Shown piece by piece: positions 25,563 to 36,424 of a stretch of 64,000 nt of DNA. The position numbers were made by a program, and so were the translations under genes. How positions within the stretch are numbered: the stretch's first letter is position 1; the number at the start of each line of letters is the position of its first letter. The notes under the pieces were generated by a model. It searched no databases. It was not told the DNA's origin and was given only the letters and a program-made list of their open reading frames with translations. The DNA comes from Cristatella mucedo (lineage: Eukaryota; Bryozoa; Phylactolaemata; Cristatellidae), in contig WPIO01000124.1 of NCBI GenBank assembly GCA_009760855.2, forward strand, positions 449,501 to 513,500, read 5' to 3'.

Positions 25563-26580
25563 TGCAACACTCCTTTATTCTGTATAGGTTCAGAGATAAA
25601 CAGACAGTGACACTAGGGCTTTACCGAATTGTTAATTTTTGCTATTCAGTCGAATACGACCAACTATTGAACCGATTACGAATAGCATTCAAAATAGGTC
25701 TACCGATATTATTCAAAATTTGAAACGCTAAAAGGATGCAGTTCAGTAAATTTATAATATATATACTAAAAGCGAATGTTAAGCAGCCTGTAAATTATTC
25801 ATTATTCGCCTGTGAAGGAGTCACTCCAGTCCACTCGCTGTAGCAGCTAGGAATACACAAACGGACGTCAGGTGACCGATGTCCGCATTCGGTCTGAGCG
25901 CTACTATTCGGCTGAATGCTGAATAATTATTTGACCTCACTATTTGGCCTCGAAATGAATAAGAAACAGATTTTTGGTACAGACCATAGACATTCGTACA
26001 TAAGTACATGTAAAAAAATACTCGCCGCCTGAGTCCGAAACCCCTGAGCATGTTGTTTCCTGACGCATCGCGTACACAGTTCTTTCCAATGCCTCCAAGA
26101 GTCGTAATGCTAATCGTGCGACCGGCTGCCCAAAACAAGCTGACGCAGTGCGTTGCGAACTGATTGGATACATTCAACAAGATCTAGAGAGAAATATACG
26201 ATAGTGGTAATTAAACCCTCACACAGCGCCAACGAAGTGAGATTTTATGCGCTTCCTCAATACCGGAAAGGACGAGATGCGACGGTAGCGAACGAGTGTT
26301 GCGGAGATATATTGAGCAAAGGCGGACCGAGAATATTCAGCGGAAAAGCGGCAAAGTACGCTACCAACTGCCGGTCGCATGAGATACGGTGCCAATTGGG
26401 TGAATAGATCGTGGCGCGAGCGTGCAGTAGTTTCGAGCGAACGTGCGGGCCTTTCCGAAGTATCCGATGGACCTCTTCTGGCAGCTAATTTTTTTATAGA
26501 TCCAATCATCTCATCCTTCGCCGCAACGTTGCTTTAATCATCTCTCGGATGCTGCTTGGCAGCCACGCAAGCAGCGCACT
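25563..26580. other. No gene seen
   Basis: AT-rich sequence containing repeated attcaaaa/cgaatac-like words near 25640-25790. No element or exon is recognised. Confidence 0.4.
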
Positions 26581-26589
26581 GCCAGTCAC

Positions 26590-26662
26590 AAGCGAACACA
26601 GACAGCGAGCTGACTGAATATAGACAGCGAGCTGACTGAATATAGACAGCGAGCTGAGTGAA
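26590..26662. repeat. Short tandem repeat, about 24-base unit
   Basis: Three head-to-tail copies of a unit beginning gacagcgagctgactgaata; the third copy has diverged at its end (gagtgaatgc). Confidence 0.9.
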
Positions 26663-28560
26663 TGCGATGACGTCAGCAAATTTCATATGTCAGTATGACA
26701 AATACTATTATGATTATATACACATAATATTGCTATACAGCGTATAGCAAGACGCACGTGGGAGTAACAAAGCTACACGTATGCATTTCGCTTTAACTTG
26801 GTCACATTCTCTAATAAATTTACAGATTAGTTTCACAATCTTAACTAGCCTTTCTGAGTGTTCTTTCAAGTCTGTGAGCATTTTGGTGCGAATAGATTTC
26901 CACCAAGGATAAAGCAACTTTAAATCACACCAGTCCACTCGATTTTCATTCTCGAGTCATATCATATTTAATAGGTCGCTCATCGGTTTATTCAGTAAAT
27001 ATGCATCGCGTCCTTGCGTCAGGGGGATATCAAAGAGCTTTTTTTCAGAGGCTTTTCAAGCCTATCCGATCATGTCGGTTCAAAACCCTGCAGGCATCCA
27101 ATCTGCTTACCATGAACACTAAGCTGACAGTAGTGACGCGGATGTAGTTTAGGGTGATACTACCGCAATATGGAGCGGATGCGGTACACGCTAGCTGCTG
27201 GTGTGCAGTGCCTGCTAAGTGTGCCAGAGAGCGTGAATAACTAATACCCACGGACGGTCTTTCAAATTATACTAAAAAACGCTTCAGACATCAGCAAAGT
27301 ATTTCTCGATTAATAGCCCACCGACTTCACACAAACCGTATAGAGAGCGTTGCTACTCACGCTGCCCTTGCAAGAGCATTTCAATCGGAATTTTTACATC
27401 ACAACAATTACCAAATTAGCTATCCTATATCCTCACGCGACTACCTCTCGCCCAGAACAGTGTTTCTCCGTGCATTAGAAGTTTTCCAACAGAAACGCAC
27501 ATGAAACAGTGGTAAATGACAACATAAGCAGCAAATGTGAGCACGGTTTATTCAACGCACGATGGTGACTTAACCTTGCGAGAGCTACCCACCAAAACTA
27601 ATGAAGCAGTGGAAATTTTAGAAATTTGTAAGTTAGTCTTGCTAGTTAAATCTTGACTTCGGTGGTCAGGTAGAAGTCTTAATTGCTCTGAATTCCTTGG
27701 TGTAGACCTAGTGACTACGTACGATAAAAGTACAACGTGAACACTATTTTGACATGTAACTACCTACCTTTAGTAAATTTATAAATTTTGATTGTTCGCG
27801 AATGCGACCGTCACATGATCGGCTCAGAACTAAAACGCGTAAGGCGGATGCACAAGCTCTTAGTTTGCTCTGCATGTAAAAGGCAATTGCTACCGCGCGT
27901 GATCCACAAATCCCCGCCGGCGCTGCTCTCTTGGGCACTCATAATTTACGGTCAGCAGTATATGACGCTGTAAGCATCGCTGCACATTCGTGTTCACTCG
28001 GAGGCAGCCTGTAGCGTTATATTAAGCAATTTGGTTTTATTCGTTATTCATGTCATATAAGTAGACTAAATATTGCGGCGAACGGCTGTTTTTTTGCGGA
28101 CGAGCGTTCTAGTTACGCCGTCTCCCGCTTCGCCCGTCGCACACGGCCGAATTACACATTCTGGCGCATCCTAGGCACTTTGCCCCTTCGGCTGAAGGTG
28201 ACGGCGTGCTACTCAGGAGCTACATATAGCCAACGAAGAACTTGGCTCAAGCACTGAAAGCGTAAAGGGCGAGTCAGGGCGAGCCTGTCGGCGCCTACCC
28301 GCGTGCACTTCCGCGCTGTAGCATTCGGCGAGCGCACGCGAACGCGGGGAGTTGAGGGTGTCGTGCAAGGAGGCGAGCGGCTAGCTACGCTGCCGGTCGA
28401 TGGCAGCGCTGCCCCACGTGACGTAGACCTGCAACAGGCAGCCGCCGCGATATCGCTCGCGAAGCCGGAACGCCGCCGGGCGGTCGGCCTCGCGTACAAG
28501 GTCCGCAATAGCGGCGAAACTTGTCGGCCGACTGCACTGCCCCGGACTCCAAACGCCGCG
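26663..28560. other. No gene seen; 3' flank of gene B
   Basis: Low-complexity AT-moderate sequence with no recognisable exon or mobile element. The right-hand part should contain the 3' UTR and polyadenylation region of gene B (transcribed leftwards from 28570). I could not fix a polyadenylation site. Confidence 0.4.
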
Positions 28561-28569
28561 CGGGAGCCG

Positions 28570-28695
28570 CTACTGTCGCTTGGTCGTGCCCCACACTCCG
28601 ACCACGAGCGACTCAATTCCTGACTCGTTGACGCCGCGGAGTATCTTGAATGTGCCGTCCAGTCCCCAACGGCTGCCCCAAGAGTTGGTCGCCAG
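28570..28695 (-). CDS. TINAGL1-like: Gene B, last coding exon: cathepsin-B-like C-terminus with active-site Asn
   Basis: The acceptor gccgtttcag precedes LATNSWGSRWGLDG, the conserved (A)NSWG block of papain-family enzymes. The catalytic-triad Asn is kept (codon 28684-28686). FKILRGVNESGIESLV and a terminal GVWGTTKRQ follow, then TAG at 28570-28572. 'ILRGVNE(S/C)xIE' is a hallmark of the TINAG/cathepsin B group. The exon enters in phase 0, matching the micro-exon before it. Confidence 0.9.
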   Translation of the reverse strand: MATNSWGSRWGLDGTFKILRGVNESGIESLVVGVWGTTKRQ

Positions 28696-28812
28696 CTGAA
28701 ACGGCGCCGGCAGCGCTGGCTGACTCGCCAGCTCGCTCGCTCGCTCGGCGGGCTGGCGGCCATGCTTCGGCTCTGCACGGTCGCGCTTCGCGTCCGCAGC
28801 AACTTCGCCTAC

Positions 28813-28843
28813 CCAATACTTCGTGCCGCGCTCTTCTCCCCAG
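28813..28843 (-). CDS. TINAGL1-like: Gene B, 31-base micro-exon
   Basis: The acceptor ttttccag and donor TGG|GTAGGC enclose a single base plus ten codons (WGEERGTKYW). It joins the end of the preceding exon (HSVRIIG, phase 2) to the start of the last exon (LATNSWG), giving the uninterrupted family sequence IIGWGEERGTKYWLATNSWG. In family members this stretch is a variable loop between the His and Asn active-site blocks. Its short length makes automatic prediction likely to miss it. Confidence 0.88.
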
Positions 28844-29141
28844 CTGGAAAATACGAGCGAAAGCGCGTCAGGCAAAGCGCCGATGGTCGGGGGGGGGGGC
28901 GGCGGCTCACGTCGCTAGCGAGCGCCGCAACGAGAGCCGCAAGCGCACGACGGCTGTGACGCTTGCCGCTCGCTACTATGCAGACGACTGCTGTCTGAGC
29001 ACGCAGCTAGCGCCGGCCTTTCTAAAAGCGAACGCACATCGGTCCGCGCCGCCTCAACGTCAGAAGGGGAAGCCACCGGAAGGAGGCGTCGCCGCACGCT
29101 CAAGCGATGGGGGCAGCAGCAGCCGCCGCCGTCGCGATTAC

Positions 29142-29314
29142 CCGATGATTCGAACGGAGTGATAACCCCAGGCGCGGTGCTCGTGCGTTAGCTCCCTGTC
29201 CGCCATGCCCGTGCTCCAGTAGATGCCGCTTGCGTATAGATAGAAGTCGGGCCTCACTTCCATGACGGCTAGCACAGGCCCTCTGCTTTTGATTTCGCTC
29301 ATGATGCGCTTCTC
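29142..29314 (-). CDS. TINAGL1-like: Gene B, cathepsin-like exon with the active-site His
   Basis: The acceptor ccccttgcag is followed by EKRIMSEIKSRGPVLAVMEV, the 'EIMxEIxxxGPVxAxMxV' block, then DFYLYASGIYWSTG ('DFxxYxxGIY'), and HEHRAWGYHSVRIIG. The His of the catalytic triad is kept (codon 29159-29161). The donor is ATCGG|GTAATC, phase 2. Length and order match TINAG-family proteins. Confidence 0.92.
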
Positions 29315-29465
29315 CTGCAAGGGGCCGCACTGCTAGCGTGACCGCAGAGGCGGCTGAGCGCTGCCGGTCGCCGTCGCGCTCGGGTTGCCGTCTCGAGAAG
29401 CCGCAGCCGACGCCGCAGCCGCAGCAGCAGCAGCCGCAGCAGCAGCAGCCGCAGCAGCAGCAGCC

Positions 29466-29561
<96 letters not shown>

Positions 29562-29576
29562 GCAGCAGCAGCAGCC

Positions 29577-29608
<32 letters not shown>

Positions 29609-29621
29609 CGCGCTCACTTAC
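29315..29621 (-). repeat. Gene B intron dominated by a CTG/CAG trinucleotide repeat (repeat at about 29418-29607)
   Basis: On the plus strand there are about 63 triplets, mostly cag with scattered ccg. In the gene B transcript this is a CUG/CGG tract starting about 14 bases after the splice donor (GTAAGTGAGCGCGTctgctg...). It fills nearly two thirds of a 307-base intron. Long poly-Gln, poly-Ala or poly-Cys frames over it are artefacts; the flanking exons (29142-29314 and 29622-29784) show that it is intronic. Confidence 0.9.
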
Positions 29622-29784
29622 GCAGCTCGGGACGCGATAGAAAGGCGTGCCCTTGTACACGGTCGCCTGCTCCCCTGCGACGGGGCAGATGGCCTTCCCG
29701 GTGCGACGGGAGCGATTGAGGCGGCACACGAGCTTCGCCGAGGAGCTACTGCTCTCGTACGGATAGCATCTCTCCGAGACCAAT
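29622..29784 (-). CDS. TINAGL1-like: Gene B, cathepsin-like exon (CYPY block)
   Basis: The acceptor ctctccgcgcag is followed by LVSERCYPYESS, the 'GLVxxxCYPY' block conserved in cathepsin B and TINAG. LNRSRRTGKAICP (cf. the TINAG 'SRxxGRGKxxxxxCP') and VYKGTPFYRVPSC follow. The donor is TGC|GTAAGT, phase 0. It joins the previous exon in phase 2 to complete the Gly codon. The reading would run on into the CTG repeat if the donor were ignored. Confidence 0.9.
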
Positions 29785-30766
29785 CTGCGCGGAGAGCGAA
29801 ATGCCGTGCAAGTCTGCGCTCTCCGAGTCGGCTCGGCGGAGGCGACTAAATGGTGGCAACACTGAAACGGCCGCGTGGTAAATCAGCGAGTAGGGAACGG
29901 CGGATATTCAGTATTCGCAGCTTTAGAGTTTTAGTGGCCTACGGTGCGTACGCTGTGTGCGGAGGAGCGTACGGTGCGAGAGAGTCTATGGCCAGAGCGG
30001 CGTACAAGCAGAGGCCGTGTGATGCGATAGGAGGTCGATTGTGCTCCGGGAGTTGGTGCATTGGCATTGCAGCTGAGCTGTGCTGTAGGCTACGAAGCTA
30101 TTCGAAAGTTGGTGTACGTCCGGTGCCGCTGTTAAGCGCGCGTATCCCTCCGTCGCTGTCAAATGTAGTTCTCTACGCTATGAGTATGGGCTTTATATCC
30201 CAAGGTATGTCCTCTCTTCGTTTCTTCCGTCGTCCGCTACTGTCGGCACACCGGACCTGAGTCCGTCGGTGCTGCACATACAGGTCGTTAACCGTGACTC
30301 CGAGGTTCAGGGCTTATCCAGTATGAGTCGCGCGTCGGCTGAGACTAGCACTGTTACGAGCCCTGCGTTTGAGGCCTAGTTTGACCGGATGCGAAAGTAG
30401 CTACACCTCGTTAGCAACGGCAGCCGTCAACCGAATCGCTGCCCAAATTAGCCGCAGCTGAAGAGTGGAAGTCGAATGGCATCGTTGGAAAGGTCGGGCA
30501 TACTAGACTTGTCTAATGCTACTGAAAATCCACGAAGCGACTGCAAGGATAGAATAATCACCAGCTATGCTGACGGCTGAGCAAAGATGGTGTTAATTTT
30601 TAGAGATTTGAGCATCGTTGAACCAGTAACGTCTCCATAATTTGATAACGAAAAAGAGGACCGATACGCAAAATGGCCGCCTGCGGGTGTGCGAGCTCCT
30701 ACGCCGCCTGCAGGCCGTCTGCGGGCTCTTTAGGAGGCACGCAGTGCGCTCGCTGGCATTTTGTAC
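29785..30766 (-). other. Gene B intron
   Basis: 982-base intron with donor GTACAA (after CACGG) and acceptor gctctccgcgcag. No repeats of note. Confidence 0.7.
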
Positions 30767-30920
30767 CCGTGGCTGATCATGTAGGAGAACGCCTCCTCTA
30801 TTCGTCCGTCGCCATCAGACCGGGGGCGATCGCGTTGACTGCAGGAAACCAGCTGCTGCACTGAGAGGTCGACGGCGATGACGCCATTGGTCAGTATGCT
30901 TAGCCGGTCCGCCAGCACGT
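30767..30920 (-). CDS. TINAGL1-like: Gene B, cathepsin-like exon (ADRLSI block)
   Basis: The acceptor cttctgacgcag is followed by DVLADRLSILTNGVIAVDLS and VQQLVSC. These correspond to the 'AADRxSIxSxG...LSPQNLxSC' helix and strand of TINAG and to the equivalent part of cathepsin B. The next segment, SQRDRPRSDGDGRIEEAFSY, lacks the CxGG cysteines found in active cathepsin B, so disulfides are lost there. It ends MISHG|GTACAA in phase 2. Confidence 0.92.
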
Positions 30921-31610
30921 CTGCGTCAGAAGTGCGACGAAAATAGAGTGAACGCCCAGCTGGAAAACTAGCGGACGGCAGCAGCGGCTGCGGCAGACTC
31001 AACCGCGGCATTACGAAAGTGCGGAACGGCTAGCAGCACTGCCCATTTCTGACGGGCGGTGACGCAGGAACGACAAGTTATTACGTCGTGTTCCGCGACT
31101 TCCCGGAAGACATGGCAGAAACTGGCAAAGTTGGCGGGCGCCCTCGCTCGCTAACGGAACTGCGTAGAAAGCACGATCTGCAGCTAAGTAGGAAGAAGGC
31201 TGAGCCGGGGGGGGGCATTACGGCTTCGTAGCGCTATCCGGTCAAGCCTCGAAAATATTAGCGGACGATGCTGCGGCGGTCAGAGGGTAAAGACGATGAA
31301 ACGTAAGCCACTGTTGAAAGAGCAATCGAAGTAACGTGGCGACAAGGGAGCAGCCAACGGGGCTCGTCAGGGGGGGTATGTGTGCGTTTCGTGCTTCGTT
31401 TTTCCTCGTGTACGATTGAAAGCCACCTATCGCCAATGATCTTTACCAGGCCACATGCTTCCTGTGGCCTGTGCTAAGTGTCTAGCTGGCATCAATAAGG
31501 ACTCGTAATGGTAGTTTTGATGTTAGAATCAGCATACACATTCCGGGCCTAATGTATCGTTTAACGTGAGGCATTGCATTATCTGCATTCACCCCGTTTC
31601 GTCTCTCCGA
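30921..31610 (-). other. Gene B intron (part), no element
   Basis: Unremarkable intron sequence between the exon ending at 30920 and the CT array. A run of G bases occurs at 31207-31215. Confidence 0.5.
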
Positions 31611-31617
31611 TGTTTAC

Positions 31618-31620
31618 CCC

Positions 31621-31679
<59 letters not shown>

Positions 31680-31863
31680 CCTCTATCTTTCTCTCTTTCA
31701 CTCTCTCTTTTTCTCTCTCTCTTTCACTCTCTCTTTTTCTCTTTCTCTCTCTTTCTCTTTCTCTCTCTCCTTTTCTCTCTCTCTCTCTCTATCTCTCTAT
31801 CTCTCTATCTCTCTCTCCCCTCTCTCTCTTTTTCTCTTTCTCTCTCTTTCTCTTTCTCTCTCT

Positions 31864-31906
<43 letters not shown>

Positions 31907-31962
31907 CTCTCTCTCTCCCTCTCACTTTCTCTTTCCCCTTCTCTCTTCCTCTCTCCCTATCA
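31618..31962. repeat. (CT)n compound microsatellite
   Basis: About 340 bases of ct with ctttct, tttttct and atctct variants. It lies in the gene B intron between 30.9 and 36.4 kb. Ser/Leu/Phe frames across it are artefacts, although the downstream frame continues into a LINE family B fragment. Confidence 0.95.
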
Positions 31963-32039
31963 TATCTGCCGCTGCTTCCGTCTTCGTTTTTGGTTCTTTC
32001 CCCTTCTTTCTCCTTTTCTCACCATCGTCCTTCATTTAT

Positions 32040-33690
32040 ACGCGAATACCTTTTATCTTAAGAATGATGGTACTGTCACTTCCCTATCTCTGCTTGATCT
32101 ACCAGCTGCTTTTAAAACTATTATTCACAATATCCGACGAGAACAATTGAGAACAAGAGTTGGTCTGGCAGACAAGGCATTGGTGCGGTTTAAATCGAAC
32201 TTGTTCGACAGTGTTTAATCCGCGTCGTGGAGAGGTCAAGTCTTATCCATAAGATCAGTCATCTGCGGAGTCCCGCAGGGTCAATTATCGATTACTTTCT
32301 GTTCTTCATTGTACTGAACCTCTGAGTGAAGTGATTCTAGCCCTTGTAAAGCCCACGTGATCACCTGTCGCTTTATGCTGACGAGACACGGCCGTATTTT
32401 TCATTTAAACCGTCGGAATCCGCTTCAGAAACAGAAAACTGAATACTTGCATCCCAGACATTAAATCCCGGATGACGGCAGATTTCCTTTTACTAAACAA
32501 CAATACAACAGAATCTTACTTATAGGAAACACCAAAAGCGTGTGGCCGGACAAAAAGACTTTGCTCTCCTAACGTAAGAAGCTGTAGTGCGACCATCACT
32601 GTGTGCTCGAAATTTAGAGGACCTCTTTGATATCTGTTTCAAGTTTAAAACTTCATTTTAGGAAAACAGCTTCCGCAGCTAGCCATCAGGTTTGATCCCT
32701 ATACAAGATTACGGGGTATCTACAATGGTAGTCTATATAGGTCCAACTTGCTTCCTGGTTCGGTCTAGGTTGGACTACTGCAATTTTATTTTGGCTGGGC
32801 TACCAAAAAATAGACTAAGCCTCTGCAGCTGGTGATGGATATGGCTGAAATGCTAATAATGTTTTTAATATTAATACATTTGTATAGACCTCTCTGAGAA
32901 TTAATCTCCTTCTGGGTAATTTCCATATGCTTTAAGGAAGCATGAACATATCCTTAGTGGTAAAATGCACATTATAAAGCAGAATAGCACCGTTAGAGGT
33001 AGCATGTACAGTGTCGATATGTGAGTATATTTAGTCGTAACCTACACAGTATCAGCACGAATAAGCACACACAGGATAATTCACAAGGCTATTCAACAAA
33101 TCCCAGAGATTCAGCCGATGTCTCCTTTGTGGAAGGAACTTCGACAGCTTTCGCTTGATAATTGTAATGTAATGTATTGTCTTGGCTAAACTACTGCAAT
33201 TTCATTTTGGCTGGGCTACCAAAAGAATCGAATAAGCCTCAAAGGCTTGTCATTGGATACAGAGTAGCATTCTTACCCCGACCCACAAGTAGACCCTCCG
33301 TGCTTAGCTCCGTCATACGTAGGTGGACAGCTGCAATGGTTTCTGCCTCCTCTTGCCCACCGGTTCTCTACGGACATGAAATTGGCTGTTCCATTTCTCT
33401 CGCTCAATGACAGTTGGTGACGCAATTTTGCCATAAAGGTCTTAGACTGGAGCTCACTTCCACAATTCTTACGCAACGGCACCTACTTTCCTACTGTCAG
33501 CTGTGGCACACCATTTCCAGCGATTCTGAGCTGCTATTTCCACGCTACTAACTTCCTTGATTGCCATTCCAAATCAGCTACGCTTCTCGAATTCTCATTG
33601 TTGCGCGAGATAAAGTCTGTTGGCTACCGTATGCTCACCGAAAGACGCTTAGGCTTTGAGAGCACTGTAGAAAAATCTCATGCGTGACAC
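32040..33690 (+). mobile_element. CR1/L2-like LINE family B, degenerate copy
   Basis: Plus-strand reading, broken by stops and shifts, shows LLDLPAAFKTIIHN near 32088-32130 (RT 'DLSAAFDTIDH'), then CGVPQGS-like VICGVPQGSI near 32258-32287, then an ADD-box-like region near 32380. The family B 3' end (gagataaagtctgttggc, accgaaagacgcttaggc) is reached at about 33605-33660. It overlaps a duplicated segment (32750-32800 is repeated near 33180-33240). The copy is dead. Confidence 0.7.
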
Positions 33691-33744
33691 CGATTTAGTC
33701 CTTGTGGCTCGATGGAGTTGATGAAGATACTAGGAAACATACAC

Positions 33745-33815
33745 ACATTTGCACGCACACACACACACACACGCACGCACGCACACGCACACACACACAC
33801 ACACACGGACACACA
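33745..33815. repeat. (CA)n microsatellite
   Basis: cacaca with cgca interruptions. It is inserted between the family B 3' end and a minus-strand family A copy, whose frame would otherwise run into it. Confidence 0.9.
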
Positions 33816-33821
33816 CTTGAT

Positions 33822-34562
33822 GTTCTGACGCAAGTCTGGAATAAGTTCCTGGCTTTGGGAGCATACGAACTAAATGCACGGTCTCCATAGGATTTGAGGT
33901 TTGTACGAGGTATTGGTAGACTGTTGGATTCCGAAAAGCAGGTGGTACGATGCTTGGCCTGGTGGGGCAGTAGATCTGAAAGATAGGCTGGAGCCAAAGG
34001 ACGAAGTGACCTAAAAGTGAGCGACCAAACCTTGAAGTCAATCCGTTGCTTGACTGGTAGCCAGTGCAGGTCGGCGAGAAGTGGTGTGATGTGGCAACTG
34101 AGAGGCTCACGACAGACAATCCTATCTAATGAATTTTGCACCAGCTGCAATCGCCTGATTGCACATGCCGGTAGGCCAGCAAGCAGTGAGTTACAGAAGT
34201 CAAGACGGGATGTCACAAATGCATGGACCAACTTGGACTCTGTATTCTTATATAAACAAGCCCGAATTTTAGCAATGCTATGTAGCAAAATGTAATTGAG
34301 CTGATGTGGTCGTCTAGCAAAAGGTCACTTTAGAACATTACACATAGATTTCGAGCTGATTCAACTGGAGATATGCTGGCAGAGCCAATTTTGAGCGTCA
34401 GCCTTTCCAATTTCTGAATCACACTGGGTTTGCCCATAACTAGTAAGTTAGTTTTATCATCGTTTAGTTTTAGGAAATTTGCTGCCATCTATGTGTGAAT
34501 GTCATCAATAATTGCAGCAAGTGAGTTGAGAGAATTTGAGGTGCTCGAAGGCTGTGAGGGAT
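33822..34562 (-). mobile_element. CR1/L2-like LINE family A, fragment
   Basis: The minus strand encodes LVHAFVTSRLDFCNSLLAGL, HITPLLADLHWLPVKQRIDF and FGDRAFSSYAPKARN in one frame (33695-34288), preceded by a frame-shifted upstream part reaching 34562. The family 3' tail is absent: the copy ends in the coding region next to the (CA)n repeat, so the 3' end has been lost or replaced. Confidence 0.85.
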
Positions 34563-34564
34563 AA

Positions 34565-35350
34565 TACAAATAATAATAATCATAATTCACTTGATAAAGC
34601 GCCCTCAGAGAACTTAATCTCTCTCTAGGCGCTTTACATTTGCTGCAAAGAGAAATGCAATTGAATGGTAAGTAAAATCATGCTTGAAAAACAAATAAAA
34701 TGAATAATATGGTTAGGGGTGACATGCACAGGGTCAGCATGCGAATGTGGTCAGTGGCAGCATGCACAGTGTCAGCACGCATAAGCACATCAAGGACGAA
34801 TCAGAGGGACCCGCTAAATGCTGTCCTAAATAGGTGTGGTTTTAGGTTCCTTTTAAATGTGGTCAGGTCGGGGGATGTTCCGATGCAGGTCGGGAGGGAG
34901 TTCCAGGCTGTGGGATCAAAGCAAAGGTACAACTGAGTGCCATCCACTTAGAAGTGAAAGCCTAGATTGCGTTGGCAATCACATCAGCAAGAGGGAGAAT
35001 ATAAACCGTGAAAAGAACCGGACCTAGCACGGAGCCCTGAGGTAGCCCATATTTTAGAAGTACCTCGGATGATCTTTGTCTATTCACGTCAATACTCGGA
35101 AGTCTCCTACTGAGATAGGACCTGAACCATTGCAGAACAGTGCCAGTGATGCCCAGGCGAGATGAGAGGCGCTCCAGAAGAACTTTGTGATCAATAGTAT
35201 GAAAAGCTACCGAAAGATCGAGCAAAACAAGCAGAGACAATCTACCTATGTCTACATTCCTAAGTTGGTCGTTGTACACCCTAAGCAATGCTGACTCTGT
35301 GGAGTGATTAGCTCTAAAGCCAGACTGGAACTTACTAGCAAGGTTTGAAG
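34565..35350 (-). mobile_element. CR1/L2-like LINE family A, internally deleted copy
   Basis: The 3' tail and last coding part (34565-34912) join directly, at about 34913, to the reverse transcriptase part. That part reads LRVYNDQLRNVDIGRLSLLV, then DLSVAFHTIDHKVLLERL, then [11 protein letters not shown] (34962-35288). About 0.9 kb present in other copies is missing at the junction. The reverse transcriptase part is open but the element cannot encode a whole protein. Confidence 0.88.
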
Positions 35351-36424
35351 TTTCAATTTAATATTATGTATTTGATTATATACAGTTTTAATGGATATAT
35401 ATATATATATATATATATACATGCTCTATACATTTACTTGCGTCTAAAATGATGTTACTTTCTGTTGCCCTCAGTCTCCTACTCAGTGGCTCTCCGTGCG
35501 TTTTTAACACTGCTGAGTGAGTTTAGCATACGAGATTCACAGAGGCCTGGCCCTGTTTGAAGTGACCCAAACCGGTCTCCTTAGAAGCTACTTGCTGCGC
35601 GTCATCAACGCACTCAAGGAAGTATCCTTGAATCATACTCCTCTTTAACCAAGAGTTGCCACAGTCTCACTGTCTATGGTGAAGAATCGTGTATACAAGT
35701 GCGATGACAAGGTATCTCTTCGTTGGCACAGGAATCCGCTAAGCTAGAGGCGCTGCCCTGGGAGAAACTCATCATCGAAGCTTATAACAAGGACAATTCT
35801 TGTGGTTCACGTAACTTTGCATACGAATCTCAGCTTTGTATAATTGTTAATAATAATAATAATAGTAATACATTTGATAAAGTGCCATAAGAGAACTCGA
35901 TCTCTTTCTAGGCGCTGTACATTTGCTGTAAAGGAAGCGCACTCGAATGGTGAGTTCTCAGTGTCTCTCAAAGTCTATCTAACTCTTCTTTATTTTCCTA
36001 TAACTCTCAACTTTGACACATCCGCTCACTTGCTCGCTAAGACGCCTTCTGTTTTTTTTCTGGAGCCCTATCTTTCTTTCGTGCAAGAGTAACGACTTTT
36101 ATCTCAGAGGCCTCTAATGCTCGCAGCAAAGTTATATCATTTCAGAGCGCGAGAAACTTCCACCTCATGAGACTAGCGTCCCTTAAAAGTCTCAGAAAAG
36201 TTTAGGGGTTAATTTGGGTGGCTCGACCGCGTCGATATGATCCTTTGTAAATGATGCGGTTGAGAAAGTGACGAGACGGAGCGACGGATAAGGCGCATGT
36301 TTCTGTGCCTACTCTAGACTCTTCTTCATGATCGCGTTTCCATTAAAGTCACAATGCACGAAAGCAGCTGTCCTGTTGAGTTAGCCGCACTAGAAACAAG
36401 AAGCGAGAAAGCGCATTCTCTCAC
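35351..36424 (-). other. Gene B intron; AT repeat and LINE tail remnant
   Basis: Contains a (ta)n run at 35396-35420 and a minus-strand family A LINE tail remnant at about 35845-35945 (aataataataat, then tttgataaagtgccataaga...ggcgctgtacatttgctg). Otherwise there is nothing I can name. Confidence 0.55.

Noticed and set aside
29333-29640. Long poly-Gln, poly-Ala and poly-Cys open frames
   Set aside because: They are readings of the CAG/CTG repeat. The exons on both sides (29142-29314 and 29622-29784) with matching phases show that the repeat is intronic.
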